From contig NZ_BMNC01000001.1 of assembly GCF_014646255.1 (NCBI RefSeq), forward strand, positions 248,001 to 312,000: a DNA stretch of 64,000 nucleotides, in the 5' to 3' direction. The position numbers were made by a program, and so were the translations under genes. The notes beneath the pieces were generated by a model. The model worked only from the letters and a program-made list of their open reading frames with translations, was not told the DNA's origin and ran no database searches. Origin of the DNA: Lentzea pudingi. GTDB lineage: Bacteria; Actinomycetota; Actinomycetes; Mycobacteriales; Pseudonocardiaceae. This document shows positions 36,869 through 46,371 of this stretch, piece by piece (position 1 is the first letter of the stretch; each line of letters opens with the position of its first letter).

Positions 36869-38080
36869 TTGCTCGAAGCGGTGAAGATCCGAGATTTCCG
36901 GCTGTTGTGGACCGGGCGAACGGTGAGCCTGCTCGGTTCGTGGCTGCTGGTCATCGCGATCCCGGCCCACGTCTACACGCTCACCGGCTCGCTGCTCGCG
37001 ACCGGTCTCACTCTGGTCGCCGAGTACCTGCCGCCGTTGCTGCTCGGCCCGATCGCGGGCGTCCTGACCGACCGCTGGGACCGCCGCCGGGTGATGATCA
37101 CCGCGGACCTGTTCCGGGCGGCGGCGGTCACGCTGATGCTGTTCGCGACCGCCGGGCACTCGCTCTGGCTGGTCTACGCCGCGCTGGTCGCCGAGAGCGC
37201 GGGCGCCGTCCTGTTCCGCCCGGCCGCGCAGGCCCACGTCCCGGTCGTCGTCGGTACCGGCAGTGGCTTGAGCAGTGCGAACTCGCTCAACGCGGTCGCC
37301 GACGGCACAGTCCGGCTCGTCGCGCCACCGCTGGGCGCCGCGATCATGACCTTCGCCGGCTTCCCGGTGCTCATCTGGATCGACATCGCGAGCTACCTCG
37401 TCTCGGCGGCTGCGATCGCGGTGACGGCACGGGGCCCGCGTCCGGCGGCGGACAGGCGGTCCGTCGATCTCGCCGGCGGGTGGAAGGTGGTGCGGGACCT
37501 GCCGACCGCGAGGGCGTTGTTACCGCTGACAGCGGTGTTCCTCGCGGCGAACGCCTCGCTCAGCGCGTTGCTCGTGCCGTTCGGCATCGAGAAACCCGGT
37601 GGCAGCGAACAGATCGGGCTCGTGGTGTCCGCGCTGGGGATCGGGTTCCTGCTCGGTGCCGTGCTGATCCGCCGGCTGGTCGACCGGGTGCGGCCACGCC
37701 ACCTGCTCGCGGCGAGCCAGTTCGCGACCGCCGTGGCGTTCTTCGTGCTCTTCGGTTCGACCTCGCTGGCCGTTGCGGTGCCCGCCGCTGTCGCGATCGG
37801 CGTGTTCGGTTCGATGACGCTCGTGACGCCGCAGACCGCGCTGCAGCGGGCGGTGCCGAACGAGGCTCTCGGCCGGGTCAGCGCGGTGTTCCTGACCGCC
37901 GAGGCCTTGGCGACGTTGCTCGGCGCACTGGCCGGACCGCTGCTGGCACACACGGTGTCGCTGTCCGCCGCCGTGATGGCCGCCTGTGTGGTCACGGCGG
38001 GAGGTGCGCTCGCGACGATCGTCCTGTGGCGCGAAACGCCGTGTCCACTTTCGACTCCCGCTCCTGCCCACTCCACTTAG
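36869..38080 (+). CDS. MFS transporter, likely drug or metabolite exporter
   Basis: About 403 residues with ~12 membrane helices. It starts near LLEAVKIRDFRLLWTGRTVS, the usual N terminus of enterobactin/macrolide-type exporters. The intracellular loop motif GVLTDRWDRRRVMI follows TM2. Mid-protein features are QAHVPVVVG and SSANSLNAVADGTVRLVAPP, common in this MFS group. The start is uncertain: TTG at 36869 has GGGGGTGG upstream, GTG at 36881 is an alternative, and longer starts run into the operator. Control by the divergent XRE gene through the repeat at 36807-36848 is likely. Substrate unknown. Confidence 0.88.
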   Translation: MLEAVKIRDFRLLWTGRTVSLLGSWLLVIAIPAHVYTLTGSLLATGLTLVAEYLPPLLLGPIAGVLTDRWDRRRVMITADLFRAAAVTLMLFATAGHSLWLVYAALVAESAGAVLFRPAAQAHVPVVVGTGSGLSSANSLNAVADGTVRLVAPPLGAAIMTFAGFPVLIWIDIASYLVSAAAIAVTARGPRPAADRRSVDLAGGWKVVRDLPTARALLPLTAVFLAANASLSALLVPFGIEKPGGSEQIGLVVSALGIGFLLGAVLIRRLVDRVRPRHLLAASQFATAVAFFVLFGSTSLAVAVPAAVAIGVFGSMTLVTPQTALQRAVPNEALGRVSAVFLTAEALATLLGALAGPLLAHTVSLSAAVMAACVVTAGGALATIVLWRETPCPLSTPAPAHST

Positions 38081-38208
38081 GACATTCATTGCCAAGTGGA
38101 ATGGAATGCGAAGGTTCACGCGGATGGAGCAACGCCGCCCTCGTAACGGTCCGCCCCCTGCCGACGCTATAGCGGTCATGCGGCGACCGACGGGACGAGA
38201 TCGAGGGC

Positions 38209-40809
38209 ATGGACAAGGCTAAGAGGGCTTCTCGCACGGTCGTGGCGTTGTGGACGGCGGTACTGCTGGTGGCGGGCACCGTGATCGTGGTGCTGTCCAC
38301 CGGGACCTCGCAGCCCGCCCTCGCGTTCCAGCAGGTCGGGCATTGGGTCTACAACGCGGCGCAGAAGGCGTTGCTGCACGTCGACGGTGGTACGAAGCAG
38401 GTCGACGCCAAGATCGACGGGGTCGACGCCGATCCTGGATCGCAGGCGGTGCAGGGGGATCGTGACGTCTACCTGGTGTCGGGCCGCAAGGTGATCGTGT
38501 TCGGCAAGTCCAAGCTGACCGTGGACGACTCCGTCGCCGTCGACATCGGGGACGAACCGGTCGGCATCGAGGTCGTCGGCGGGCCCTACCTCGTCTATCA
38601 GCGCGCCGGCACGATCGTGCGCTTCGGCAAGGGCATGACCAAGGTCGCCGTCGGCGGCGAGGTGACGCACCCCGTCGCCACGCCGGAGGGCACGGTGTGG
38701 GTGAACCGCCAGGACAACCGCGCGTTGTGCCGTCTGCAGCGGGACAAGTCCGACGTGCGGTGCCCCGCGTCCGTTCCAGATGGACACTCGGGCGCGTTGT
38801 CTGTCGTCGGTGACGACGCGGTGTTCGTCGACGTCGTGTCCGGCGCCGCGCACGTCCTGTCGGAATCGGGACTGGGCAAGGCCGTTCAGCTCGGCGTCAC
38901 GCTGCCCGAACGCGCCCAGGTCGCCGATCACGGTGTGGCCGGTCGGCTGCCGGTGCTGGACCAGGACCGGGACGTGTTGCTGTTGACCGACGTCAGCGGG
39001 ATGCGAGCAGGGCGGACCGCGGCACCCGCCGTGCCGATCGCGCTCGAACCTGGCGACTACAGCAAACCGGTGTCCTCGAAGGAAGCCGTCAGCGTGCTCG
39101 ACCACACGCGCAACCGCTTGCTCACCTTCGGTCCGGACGGCCGGCCCCGGTCGACCACCGAACTGGGGAAGGGGCGCTCGCGGATGACGCGGGGCGAGGA
39201 CGGCCGGGTGTACGTCGACGACGTGGCCGGCGAACGGCTGCTGGTGGTCGACGTCGACGGCAAGGTCAGCCAGGTCGACGTGAACGCCAAGACCCCGCCG
39301 AAGGCGCAGACGGCTCCGGTCGTGCCCCCGCAGGCGCAGCTGCCGCCGCCTCCTCCGGCACCCAAGCCCGCTGACCCCGCGAAGCCCGCCGCTCCTCCGG
39401 GCGCGCCCGCGTCCGTGTCGGCGCAGCCAGGCAACTCTGAAGTGTCACTGTCGTGGGCCGCCGCGCCCGCCAACGGCGGTGCCATCAGCAGCTACCAGGT
39501 CACGTGGCGCACAACAGCGGGCAGCGGAACGAGTGGTGCGCGGACCGTGGCCGGGAACGACCTGTCGGCGCGCATCGACGGGCTGCGCAACGGTTCCACC
39601 TACGTCTTCACGGTCGGCGCCACCAACAGCGCGGGCAGCGGGCCGACCACCGACTCGTCACCGGTCAAACCGAGCTCGGAGATCCCGGGGGAGCCGTCGG
39701 ACGTGCGTGCCGAGGCCGCCGCGGACGGTTCGGTGAACGTGACGTGGCAGGCCGCAGACGGCCAGGGCCACGACGTGACCTCGTACTCCGTGACGGCGAC
39801 GGGAGCCGACGGCAGCACATCGCCCGCGCAGCCGAGCACCGGCACGAACGCGACGATCGCCGCCGGTGTGCTGCAGGTGGGCCAGCAGCACACGTTCAAG
39901 GTCACGGCGACGAACGACCTCGGGCTCACCGGCAAGGAGTCGCCCGAGAGCAACTCCGTCACGCCGTACGAGCCCGCCGCGGCACCGGGAGCGTTCACCG
40001 CGACGCCGGGGGACGGCACGCTCGCGCTGGCCTGGACCGAACCCGATCTCGGCGGCGGCGATCTCGTCGGCTACGTCGTCGCGGGCAACGGTGTGCCGAG
40101 CCGGACGGTCACCACGACGTCCACCACCTACACCGGCCTGGCCAACGGCACCGCGCGCACCATGACCGTGCACGCGCTGACGCGGGAGCAGGGCAGGACC
40201 TCGGGTCCGCAGGCGACCGGCGCCACCGCCACGACCACCGCGACGCCCGGCACCTCGCCGCTGGTGCACCTCACCGGCGCCGGATCGTCGGGTGACCGGC
40301 AGATCACGGTGAACGTCAACGTCGACACGCGCGGCAGTGGTGCCGTCACGTGCCACGTCGTGTTCAACGGCGCCACGAGGTGGACCGGTGGATGTGCTGG
40401 GGCACAAGGAATCACGGTCGGCGGCCTCGCCTACGCGACGACTTACGACATCTACGTCGAGGGCAGCAACTCCTACGGCAGGGGACCGGCGAGCGGACAC
40501 GCGTCCGTACGCACCAACGACCCGCCGCCACCGCCGCGCACGGTCACGGTGTCCAAGGGCGCATCGACCTCTCGGCCAGGAGAGTGCGGACCCCCGTGCA
40601 ACTTCGTCCAGATCGAAGTGCGCAATTTCGCCCCCAACGCGACCTTCCGGGTCGACTGCGACTCACCGCCGGGAGCGAGCTACTGGAACTACACGTTGCG
40701 CACCAACGGAAGTGGCGCAGCGAGCAGCGCGGTGTGCTTCTACGGCTATGGCGGCAGACAGGTCGCGGCAAGGGTCGACGGTGTCCCGTCGAACGTCATT
40801 GTCTGGTAA
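38209..40809 (+). CDS. Secreted or anchored fibronectin type III protein
   Basis: The 866-residue protein has an N-terminal signal/anchor helix (~10-33: VVALWTAVLLVAGTVIVVLS). A ~330-residue beta-propeller-like region follows (repeats such as DVYLVSGRKVIVFGKSKLTV). After a Pro-rich linker come three fibronectin III domains (around 405-490, 495-590, 590-690; SLSWAAAPANGGAISSYQVT and similar). A Cys-containing C-terminal pair of beta domains ends the protein. It is the first gene of an operon with MoxR, DUF58 and transglutaminase-like genes (27-bp gap). It may be an exported surface substrate or an envelope scaffold. The -10-like TATAGC at 38168-38173 could start the operon. Confidence 0.85.
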   Translation: MDKAKRASRTVVALWTAVLLVAGTVIVVLSTGTSQPALAFQQVGHWVYNAAQKALLHVDGGTKQVDAKIDGVDADPGSQAVQGDRDVYLVSGRKVIVFGKSKLTVDDSVAVDIGDEPVGIEVVGGPYLVYQRAGTIVRFGKGMTKVAVGGEVTHPVATPEGTVWVNRQDNRALCRLQRDKSDVRCPASVPDGHSGALSVVGDDAVFVDVVSGAAHVLSESGLGKAVQLGVTLPERAQVADHGVAGRLPVLDQDRDVLLLTDVSGMRAGRTAAPAVPIALEPGDYSKPVSSKEAVSVLDHTRNRLLTFGPDGRPRSTTELGKGRSRMTRGEDGRVYVDDVAGERLLVVDVDGKVSQVDVNAKTPPKAQTAPVVPPQAQLPPPPPAPKPADPAKPAAPPGAPASVSAQPGNSEVSLSWAAAPANGGAISSYQVTWRTTAGSGTSGARTVAGNDLSARIDGLRNGSTYVFTVGATNSAGSGPTTDSSPVKPSSEIPGEPSDVRAEAAADGSVNVTWQAADGQGHDVTSYSVTATGADGSTSPAQPSTGTNATIAAGVLQVGQQHTFKVTATNDLGLTGKESPESNSVTPYEPAAAPGAFTATPGDGTLALAWTEPDLGGGDLVGYVVAGNGVPSRTVTTTSTTYTGLANGTARTMTVHALTREQGRTSGPQATGATATTTATPGTSPLVHLTGAGSSGDRQITVNVNVDTRGSGAVTCHVVFNGATRWTGGCAGAQGITVGGLAYATTYDIYVEGSNSYGRGPASGHASVRTNDPPPPPRTVTVSKGASTSRPGECGPPCNFVQIEVRNFAPNATFRVDCDSPPGASYWNYTLRTNGSGAASSAVCFYGYGGRQVAARVDGVPSNVIVW

Positions 40810-40836
40810 TCAGAGTCTGAAAAGGACGGTCACGTC

Positions 40837-41790
40837 ATGGACGCCGCCACCAACCCGGCCGTCGTGTACAACCGGATCGCCGCCAACGTGCAGCGGGTCA
40901 TCCACGGCAAGCCCGACGTGGTGCGGCTCGTGCTCACGGCGTTGCTGGCCGAGGGACACGTGCTGATCGAGGACAAACCGGGCCTCGGCAAGACCACGCT
41001 GGCTCACTGCATCGCGCGCAGCGTGCACGGCAGCTGGAGTCGCATTCAGTTCACGCCGGACCTGCTGCCGTCCGACATCACGGGTACCTCGATGTACCAC
41101 CAGGGCGAGGGTGAGTTCCGCTTCCACCCCGGCCCGGTGTTCGCGAACATCGTGCTCGCCGACGAGATCAACCGCGCGACCCCGAAGACCCAGTCGGCGC
41201 TGCTCGAGGTCATGGCCGAGCGCCAGGTGACCAACGACCGGCAGCGCTACCCGCTGGAGCGGCCGTTCATGGTGGTGGGCACGCAGAACCCGATCGAGCT
41301 GTCCGGCACCTACCGGCTGCCGGAGGCGCAGCTCGACCGGTTCCTGATGCGTGTGTCGATGGGCTACCCGCAGCCGCACGCCGAGGTGCAGGTGCTGCTG
41401 GCCGACAGCGAGCAGATGACGCCGGACCGCCTGCAGTCCGTCGTGGACCTGCGTGACCTGGCCATGGCAATCGAGGGCGTGCGACGGGTGCACGCGGATT
41501 CGGACGTGTGCGCGTACATCGTGCAGCTCGCCACGGCCACGCGGGAGCACGCCGACGTCCTGCACGGCGTCAGCCCGCGAGGCAGCGTCGCGCTCCTCCG
41601 TGCCGCACGTGCGTGGGCGTCCATCGAGAACAGGGACTTCGTGGTGGTCGACGACGTGAAGCAGGTCGCGCACGCCGTGTTCGAGCACCGGCTCATCCTC
41701 ACGCCGGAGGCGGAACTCGCCCGCCGGACCGCCTCGGACGTGGTCCGGTCGGTGCTCGGGAAGATCAACCCGGTAGGAATCCGCCGATGA
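40837..41790 (+). CDS. MoxR-type AAA+ ATPase
   Basis: A 317-residue ATPase with Walker A DKPGLGKT (46-53), Walker B NIVLADEINRA (D109, E110), sensor 1 MVVGTQNPIE and the C-terminal lid SPRGSVALLRAARAWA. MoxR ATPases act as chaperone-like remodelers, usually beside DUF58/VWA proteins, and that is the case here. It follows the Fn3 gene and overlaps the DUF58 start (ATGA). The complex probably works on envelope proteins or on the adjacent transglutaminase-like and secretion components. Confidence 0.95.
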   Translation: MDAATNPAVVYNRIAANVQRVIHGKPDVVRLVLTALLAEGHVLIEDKPGLGKTTLAHCIARSVHGSWSRIQFTPDLLPSDITGTSMYHQGEGEFRFHPGPVFANIVLADEINRATPKTQSALLEVMAERQVTNDRQRYPLERPFMVVGTQNPIELSGTYRLPEAQLDRFLMRVSMGYPQPHAEVQVLLADSEQMTPDRLQSVVDLRDLAMAIEGVRRVHADSDVCAYIVQLATATREHADVLHGVSPRGSVALLRAARAWASIENRDFVVVDDVKQVAHAVFEHRLILTPEAELARRTASDVVRSVLGKINPVGIRR

Positions 41791-42911
41791 GACTCACCGC
41801 CCGGGGCATCGGACTCGGCCTGTCCTCGGTGGCGCTGGGAACTTGGGGAGTCCACTTCGGACATCCGCTGGTGCTGTTGCTCGGTGTTGCCGGCGCGGCC
41901 GCGGTTCTCGCGTCCCTGGCGGTGACGAGCGGCAAGGTCGACGTCGAACCCGAACGCGACATCCATCCCGCGTGGGTGGAGGCAGGCCAGGCCGCGGTGG
42001 CCCAGATCGTCGTGCGCAACACCACGTCACGACGATCGCCCGCCGTGGTGGCCCGGGACCGCCGCGACGACGCCGAGGAGATGATCCCGGTGCCGGGGCT
42101 GGCACCGGGCAGGTCGTCGCGGCACACCTACTCGCTCCCGACGCGCAGGCGCGGCAGGCTGGTCATCGGACCCGTCGCGTTCGAGCGCGAGGACGCCTTC
42201 GGGCTGGCGCGCAACCGGGTGCTGAAGGGTGAGACGTCCGTCCTGCACGTGCATCCACGGCTGCACGCGGCCGGAAGTGTCGCGGCGGGCGTGCGCAAGC
42301 ACAGCCACGAGGGACTGGTCGAGCTGACGTCTCAGCGCGGCGCCGCCGAGTTGCGGTCGCTTCGGGAGTACGTCACCGGGGACGAACCGCGGCACGTGCA
42401 CTGGAAGGCGTCCGCGCGCACCGGCAAGCTCATGGTGCGGGACATGGTCGATCCGGACGAGGTGCGCTGCACCGTCGTGCTGGACGACCGCGCCGAGGTG
42501 TTCGAACCCGATCTGTTCGAGGCGGCCGTGGAGGTGGCGGCCTCGCTGGCCCACGCGTCCGCGCTCGACGACCTGCACACGAGGGTGCGCATGGCGACCG
42601 GTGCGGACGTCGGCACCACGGGAGGTGCGGTGGGCAGCCGGAAGATCCTCGAGGTGCTGAGCGAGGTCGGCCAGTCCGCGGAGGGCTTCCGGCTCGACGG
42701 CCTCGGCGGAGGGTCCGCCGGCCACCTGGTGTTCGTGTCACATCGCCCGGCACCGGACGTGATCGCCTCGCTGACGCGCTGGGGTGCGACGACCACGGTG
42801 ATCGACCTGGCCGGCGATCCGGCGGCCGAGAACCACGCCGGGGTGCGGAGGATCGTCGCGGCGGACGCGGCCTCGGCTGTGGCCCTGTGGAACCGGGGAG
42901 GCCGGGGATGA
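41787..42911 (+). CDS. DUF58 protein
   Basis: The 374-residue protein opens with two close membrane helices (about 4-48: IGLGLSSVALGTW, PLVLLLGVAGAAAVLASLAV). A beta-rich region follows, then the DUF58 signature LREYVTGDEPRHVHWKASAR (about 193-212). Downstream, DMVDPDEVRCTVVLDDRAEV begins the VWA-like part. DUF58 proteins partner MoxR ATPases. Its start and stop both overlap neighbours (ATGA), so the three genes form one translational unit. Confidence 0.92.
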   Translation: MRLTARGIGLGLSSVALGTWGVHFGHPLVLLLGVAGAAAVLASLAVTSGKVDVEPERDIHPAWVEAGQAAVAQIVVRNTTSRRSPAVVARDRRDDAEEMIPVPGLAPGRSSRHTYSLPTRRRGRLVIGPVAFEREDAFGLARNRVLKGETSVLHVHPRLHAAGSVAAGVRKHSHEGLVELTSQRGAAELRSLREYVTGDEPRHVHWKASARTGKLMVRDMVDPDEVRCTVVLDDRAEVFEPDLFEAAVEVAASLAHASALDDLHTRVRMATGADVGTTGGAVGSRKILEVLSEVGQSAEGFRLDGLGGGSAGHLVFVSHRPAPDVIASLTRWGATTTVIDLAGDPAAENHAGVRRIVAADAASAVALWNRGGRG

Positions 42912-44965
42912 GAACGCGAGTCGGCGCCTGGGGCGTCGTGGCGGCGGCAGTGGTCGCGGGCCTGCTGTTCGCGCCTGTCTTCAGTCTGGGCGCGCTGATC
43001 CTGCCGCTGGCCGGCGTGGCCGTCGTCGCGGTGCTGGCCGACGAACTCGTGACGCGCAAGCCCTCGGTCGCGACCTGGCGCCCGGCGCTCGTGCTCGTGG
43101 CCGGCCTGGTCGTGGTGTTCGAGGTGGTCGTCGCCCGGGGTGTGCCCGGACTCGGCGACTTCGCGGTGTTCGGCGACGGCGTGCTCAACGGGTGGCGTGC
43201 CGCCCTGGAGAGCACGTGGCCGGCGCGTCCCGAACCCCGGCTGGTCCTGTTCGTGCCGGTGCTCGTCCTGCTGGCCTGTGTGCTGGGGCTGGAACTGCTG
43301 CGCCGCAACGGACCTCTGCTCGCCCTTCTGCCGAGCGCCGGCGTGCTGGTGCTGGCGCAGGCCTTCGTGGCCATGAAGGGCGCGGACGCCGTCGCGTGGG
43401 CCCTGGCCTACGGGGCGGTCGCCGGCCTTGTGCTCGGTTCGGCCGTCCTGTCGCGGACGACCTTGCGGGCGACGGCGGCGGCAGCGACGGCGGTCGCGCT
43501 GGTCGCCGCGGGTGTGCTGCTGCCCGCGCTGGGCACGCCGATGTCGTTGCACGACGAGCAGAAGCCACCGGAACTGCCGGCCGCGCTCGTCAACCCGCTC
43601 GACGAGATGGGCGGACGGCTGGCCGACCCCGAACAGGCCGTGTTCCGGGTCCGGAGCCAGGCCGAGGTCGACAGGTGGACGCTCGCCGTTTTCGACCGGT
43701 TCGACGGCGTGACCTGGTACCGCGACAACGGTTTCCGCGCCCTGGGCGCCGAACTCCCCGCCGACCCCGCGGTCACCGTGCCGACCCGTCTCGCACATGC
43801 CACGATCATCCGTGACGCCGCCGCGCCGCTGTGGCTGCCGACCCAGTCGCGGACCGCGGCCGTCACGGGGCTGGCCCCGGCGGTGGACCCGGAGACCGGT
43901 GTACTGATCACCGCCGCCACCACCGGAACCTATGAACTGCGGTGGCGTGCCCCGCAGACGCGTCCGGAGGACTACGCGTCGTACTCGCTGGACGCGCAGT
44001 CCGCCGGCCTGAGCGACGTCCCGGAAGGGCTCGACGCGCTGGCGAAGGACGCCGTGGGGGACGCCGGACCGTCGTTCGCGAGCGCACTCGTGATGGAGAA
44101 GTGGTTCCAGGACAACTACAAGGTCGCGGAAGGCGACGACCTGCCCACCGGCAGGGCGTACCCGCAGCTCCTGCACTTCCTCACCGCCGCCAAGCGCGGC
44201 ACCACCGAGCAGTTCGCGTCGGCGTACGTCGTTCTCGCGCGGCTGCGGGGGATTCCCGCCCGGCTCGCGGTGGGCTTCCGCGACCGCGGCGCCGAGGCGC
44301 TCGACGGTGACGGCCACCGCGTGGTGCGCAACAAGGACGCTTTCGCGTGGCCCGAGATCGCGGTCGCGGGGGTCGGCTGGGTTCCCCTCGATCCGAGTGG
44401 CACGGTGGCGGCGGTCAAACAGGACGCCGCCAAGCCGAAACCACCGGAACAGCAGAAGATCCCCGACGCCAGCGACACCATCAAGCAGGACCAGGTCCAG
44501 TCCACAACGCCCGCACTGCCCACGCCCCCGGCGCCGGAGTCGACGGACTGGTGGCTGATCACCGCGATCGTGCTGGCCGCGCTCCTGCTCCTCGCCGGTC
44601 TCGCCGTCCCTTTGACGAAGGTGCTCCGCAGGCGGACGCGCCGACGCGGAGATCCGCGCAAGGCGGTGGTCGGCGCGGCACAGGAAGTGCACGACGTGTT
44701 GCGAGAGCACGGTTTGCCCGTCACCACGGGTATGACCATGCGCGAGATCGCCCGCGAGACGGCGGACGTCCTCGACCCACGAGTGGGCCACGAGCTCAGC
44801 GAACTGGGCGGTGTGGTCGACCACGCCCTGTGGTCCGGCCGCCCGCCGGACTCCCGGCACGTCGAACGCGCCTGGCAGGTGGTGGGTTCGGTGCGCAAGG
44901 GCGTGCGGGTGCTGCCGCGGAAGGTTCGCCTCCGCGCCGCCGTCGCGCCGGCGCGGAGGCGATGA
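42908..44965 (+). CDS. Transglutaminase-like membrane protein with missing catalytic residues
   Basis: The 685-residue protein has ~7 N-terminal membrane helices (DUF3488/TgpA-like) and a large outer domain with a transglutaminase-like core at ~420-500. One more helix lies near 555-577, then a cytoplasmic tail. In active members the core reads G-x-C-E-Q-F-A and H-A-W-x-E. Here the Cys position is Thr433 (GTTEQFASAY) and the His position is Phe479 (DAFAWPEI). Only the Asp (D495, WVPLDPSG) remains. It cannot be a Cys-His-Asp enzyme, so a binding or scaffold role is likely. It is the last gene of the Fn3-MoxR-DUF58 operon. The convergent kinase gene ends three bases away. Confidence 0.9.
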   Translation: MRTRVGAWGVVAAAVVAGLLFAPVFSLGALILPLAGVAVVAVLADELVTRKPSVATWRPALVLVAGLVVVFEVVVARGVPGLGDFAVFGDGVLNGWRAALESTWPARPEPRLVLFVPVLVLLACVLGLELLRRNGPLLALLPSAGVLVLAQAFVAMKGADAVAWALAYGAVAGLVLGSAVLSRTTLRATAAAATAVALVAAGVLLPALGTPMSLHDEQKPPELPAALVNPLDEMGGRLADPEQAVFRVRSQAEVDRWTLAVFDRFDGVTWYRDNGFRALGAELPADPAVTVPTRLAHATIIRDAAAPLWLPTQSRTAAVTGLAPAVDPETGVLITAATTGTYELRWRAPQTRPEDYASYSLDAQSAGLSDVPEGLDALAKDAVGDAGPSFASALVMEKWFQDNYKVAEGDDLPTGRAYPQLLHFLTAAKRGTTEQFASAYVVLARLRGIPARLAVGFRDRGAEALDGDGHRVVRNKDAFAWPEIAVAGVGWVPLDPSGTVAAVKQDAAKPKPPEQQKIPDASDTIKQDQVQSTTPALPTPPAPESTDWWLITAIVLAALLLLAGLAVPLTKVLRRRTRRRGDPRKAVVGAAQEVHDVLREHGLPVTTGMTMREIARETADVLDPRVGHELSELGGVVDHALWSGRPPDSRHVERAWQVVGSVRKGVRVLPRKVRLRAAVAPARRR

Positions 44966-44968
44966 CCC

Positions 44969-46309
44969 TCAGTTCCGGCAACTGGCACCGCGGACGCCGA
45001 TCGGGTCGCTCTCCACGGTCTGCTGTCCGTCGGTGCCCTGGATCGAGAAGCAGTACCGCGCCTGCGGGTCGATCTCCGCCGTGTAGCTCGTGTCCCGGGC
45101 GACAAGCGTGGTCTTCGGCTCGGACTCACCCTCCTTGGCCACCACGACGGCGTAGTCCAGGCCTGCCGGGCCGGTCCACCGCAGACGGACGGACTCGCCT
45201 TCGTCCACGGGCGGCGCCAAGGTGATGGTGTAACCCGCGGGGGCGCTGGACGAAGGCTGCGCCGGAGTGGCGGCGTCGTCGCTGGGCCACAGGAGAAGGG
45301 TGGCCGCGCCGAGCACCAGGACGCCGAGCACACTTGCCGCGATGACGACGCCCTTGCCTCGCTTGGGGATCTCGGCGGGCTTTGCCGATCCGGGACGAAC
45401 CCTCGTCCCGGGTTGCATCGGGACGCCGGCAGCCCCGTCGTGGTCCGCGAGGGGACGCGCGCTGGTCTCCCGCACCACTCGCGGTGCCGGCGTGACCTCG
45501 ACCGCGAACTCGGCCAGCCGGATCGAGGCGGTGCCCGCGTCAGGGCGCTGGTTCGCGGGTTCGGGGGTCATCATCTCGCCGAGCAGGTCGACGAGTCGTT
45601 GCGGCACAGCGGGATCGTGGATCTGGGGAAGCACCCCGGAGAGAGCCCGGTGCCTCGCCACGATGTCGCTCTCGCCGTTGTTCAGGGGAAACGCGACAGT
45701 GCCTGCCAGTGCGTAGTAGAGGGTGGAGCCGAGCCCGTACACGTCGGAGAATGCGCTCGGCTCGTTCTTCCACAGCTCCGGCGCAGCGTGTTCCCAGTTC
45801 GCGAGCTGCTCGTCGTCCTGGCCCGCCTGGGAATCGGCGCACAGACCGAAGTCGGAGAGCAGCGGACGCCCGTCCAGGAACAGGACGTTGCCGGGCGTCA
45901 CGTCGAGGTGCACCAGGCCCTTGCCGTGCAGCTCAGCCAGCGTCGCGGCGAGCAGGTGCCCGATCTCGGCGACCTCGGAGGGCGGCAGCGGCCCGGAGCG
46001 GACCACCCTGTCGCGCAACGATCCCTGGCACAGCTCCATCACGAGGTACGGCTGCGCGGTGACCGGGACGAACCCGTGGGAGTGCACCGTCACGACGTTC
46101 AGCCCGGACACCTTGCCGACCGACTTGCACTCCGCCTCGAACTGGGCGCGGGTGTGGCGGTCGCGGGCGCCGGCGCGGAAGACCTTCACCGCGGCGCGCC
46201 GGTCGAACTGGTGCTGGAAACCCTCGTACACCGTGGCGAAACCGCCGCTGCCCAGCACCCGCGTGAGCTGGATGTCCGGGATCTCGGGAAAGTTCTCCGG
46301 TTGTGACAC
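44969..46309 (-). CDS. Membrane Ser/Thr protein kinase (PknB-like)
   Basis: In this 446-residue kinase, the domain at ~14-270 has G-loop LGSGGFATVYEG, catalytic Lys42 (AVKVF), a catalytic loop HLDVTPGN (134-141, Asp136, with HLD in place of HRD) and DFG 153-155. A membrane helix lies at 319-341 (GKGVVIAASVLGVLVLGAA). The extracellular ~100 residues look like a fibronectin/Ig-type beta domain with a C-terminal Cys pair rather than PASTA repeats. The start is GTG 46309 (VSQPENFPEIPDIQ); the ribosome site is weak. It is divergent from the FHA-FtsK gene, whose FHA domain could read its phospho-Thr products. Confidence 0.92.
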   Translation of the reverse strand: MSQPENFPEIPDIQLTRVLGSGGFATVYEGFQHQFDRRAAVKVFRAGARDRHTRAQFEAECKSVGKVSGLNVVTVHSHGFVPVTAQPYLVMELCQGSLRDRVVRSGPLPPSEVAEIGHLLAATLAELHGKGLVHLDVTPGNVLFLDGRPLLSDFGLCADSQAGQDDEQLANWEHAAPELWKNEPSAFSDVYGLGSTLYYALAGTVAFPLNNGESDIVARHRALSGVLPQIHDPAVPQRLVDLLGEMMTPEPANQRPDAGTASIRLAEFAVEVTPAPRVVRETSARPLADHDGAAGVPMQPGTRVRPGSAKPAEIPKRGKGVVIAASVLGVLVLGAATLLLWPSDDAATPAQPSSSAPAGYTITLAPPVDEGESVRLRWTGPAGLDYAVVVAKEGESEPKTTLVARDTSYTAEIDPQARYCFSIQGTDGQQTVESDPIGVRGASCRN

Positions 46310-46371
46310 GCGAGGAGCGTAGCGCCAGGAACCCTTGTGGCGATATGCCTTGCGACGACCGGAGGTGGTGG

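Noticed and set aside
42332..44860. Long minus-strand frame opposite DUF58 and transglutaminase genes
   Set aside because: Low-complexity antisense frame; the + strand genes have clear domains and coupled starts.
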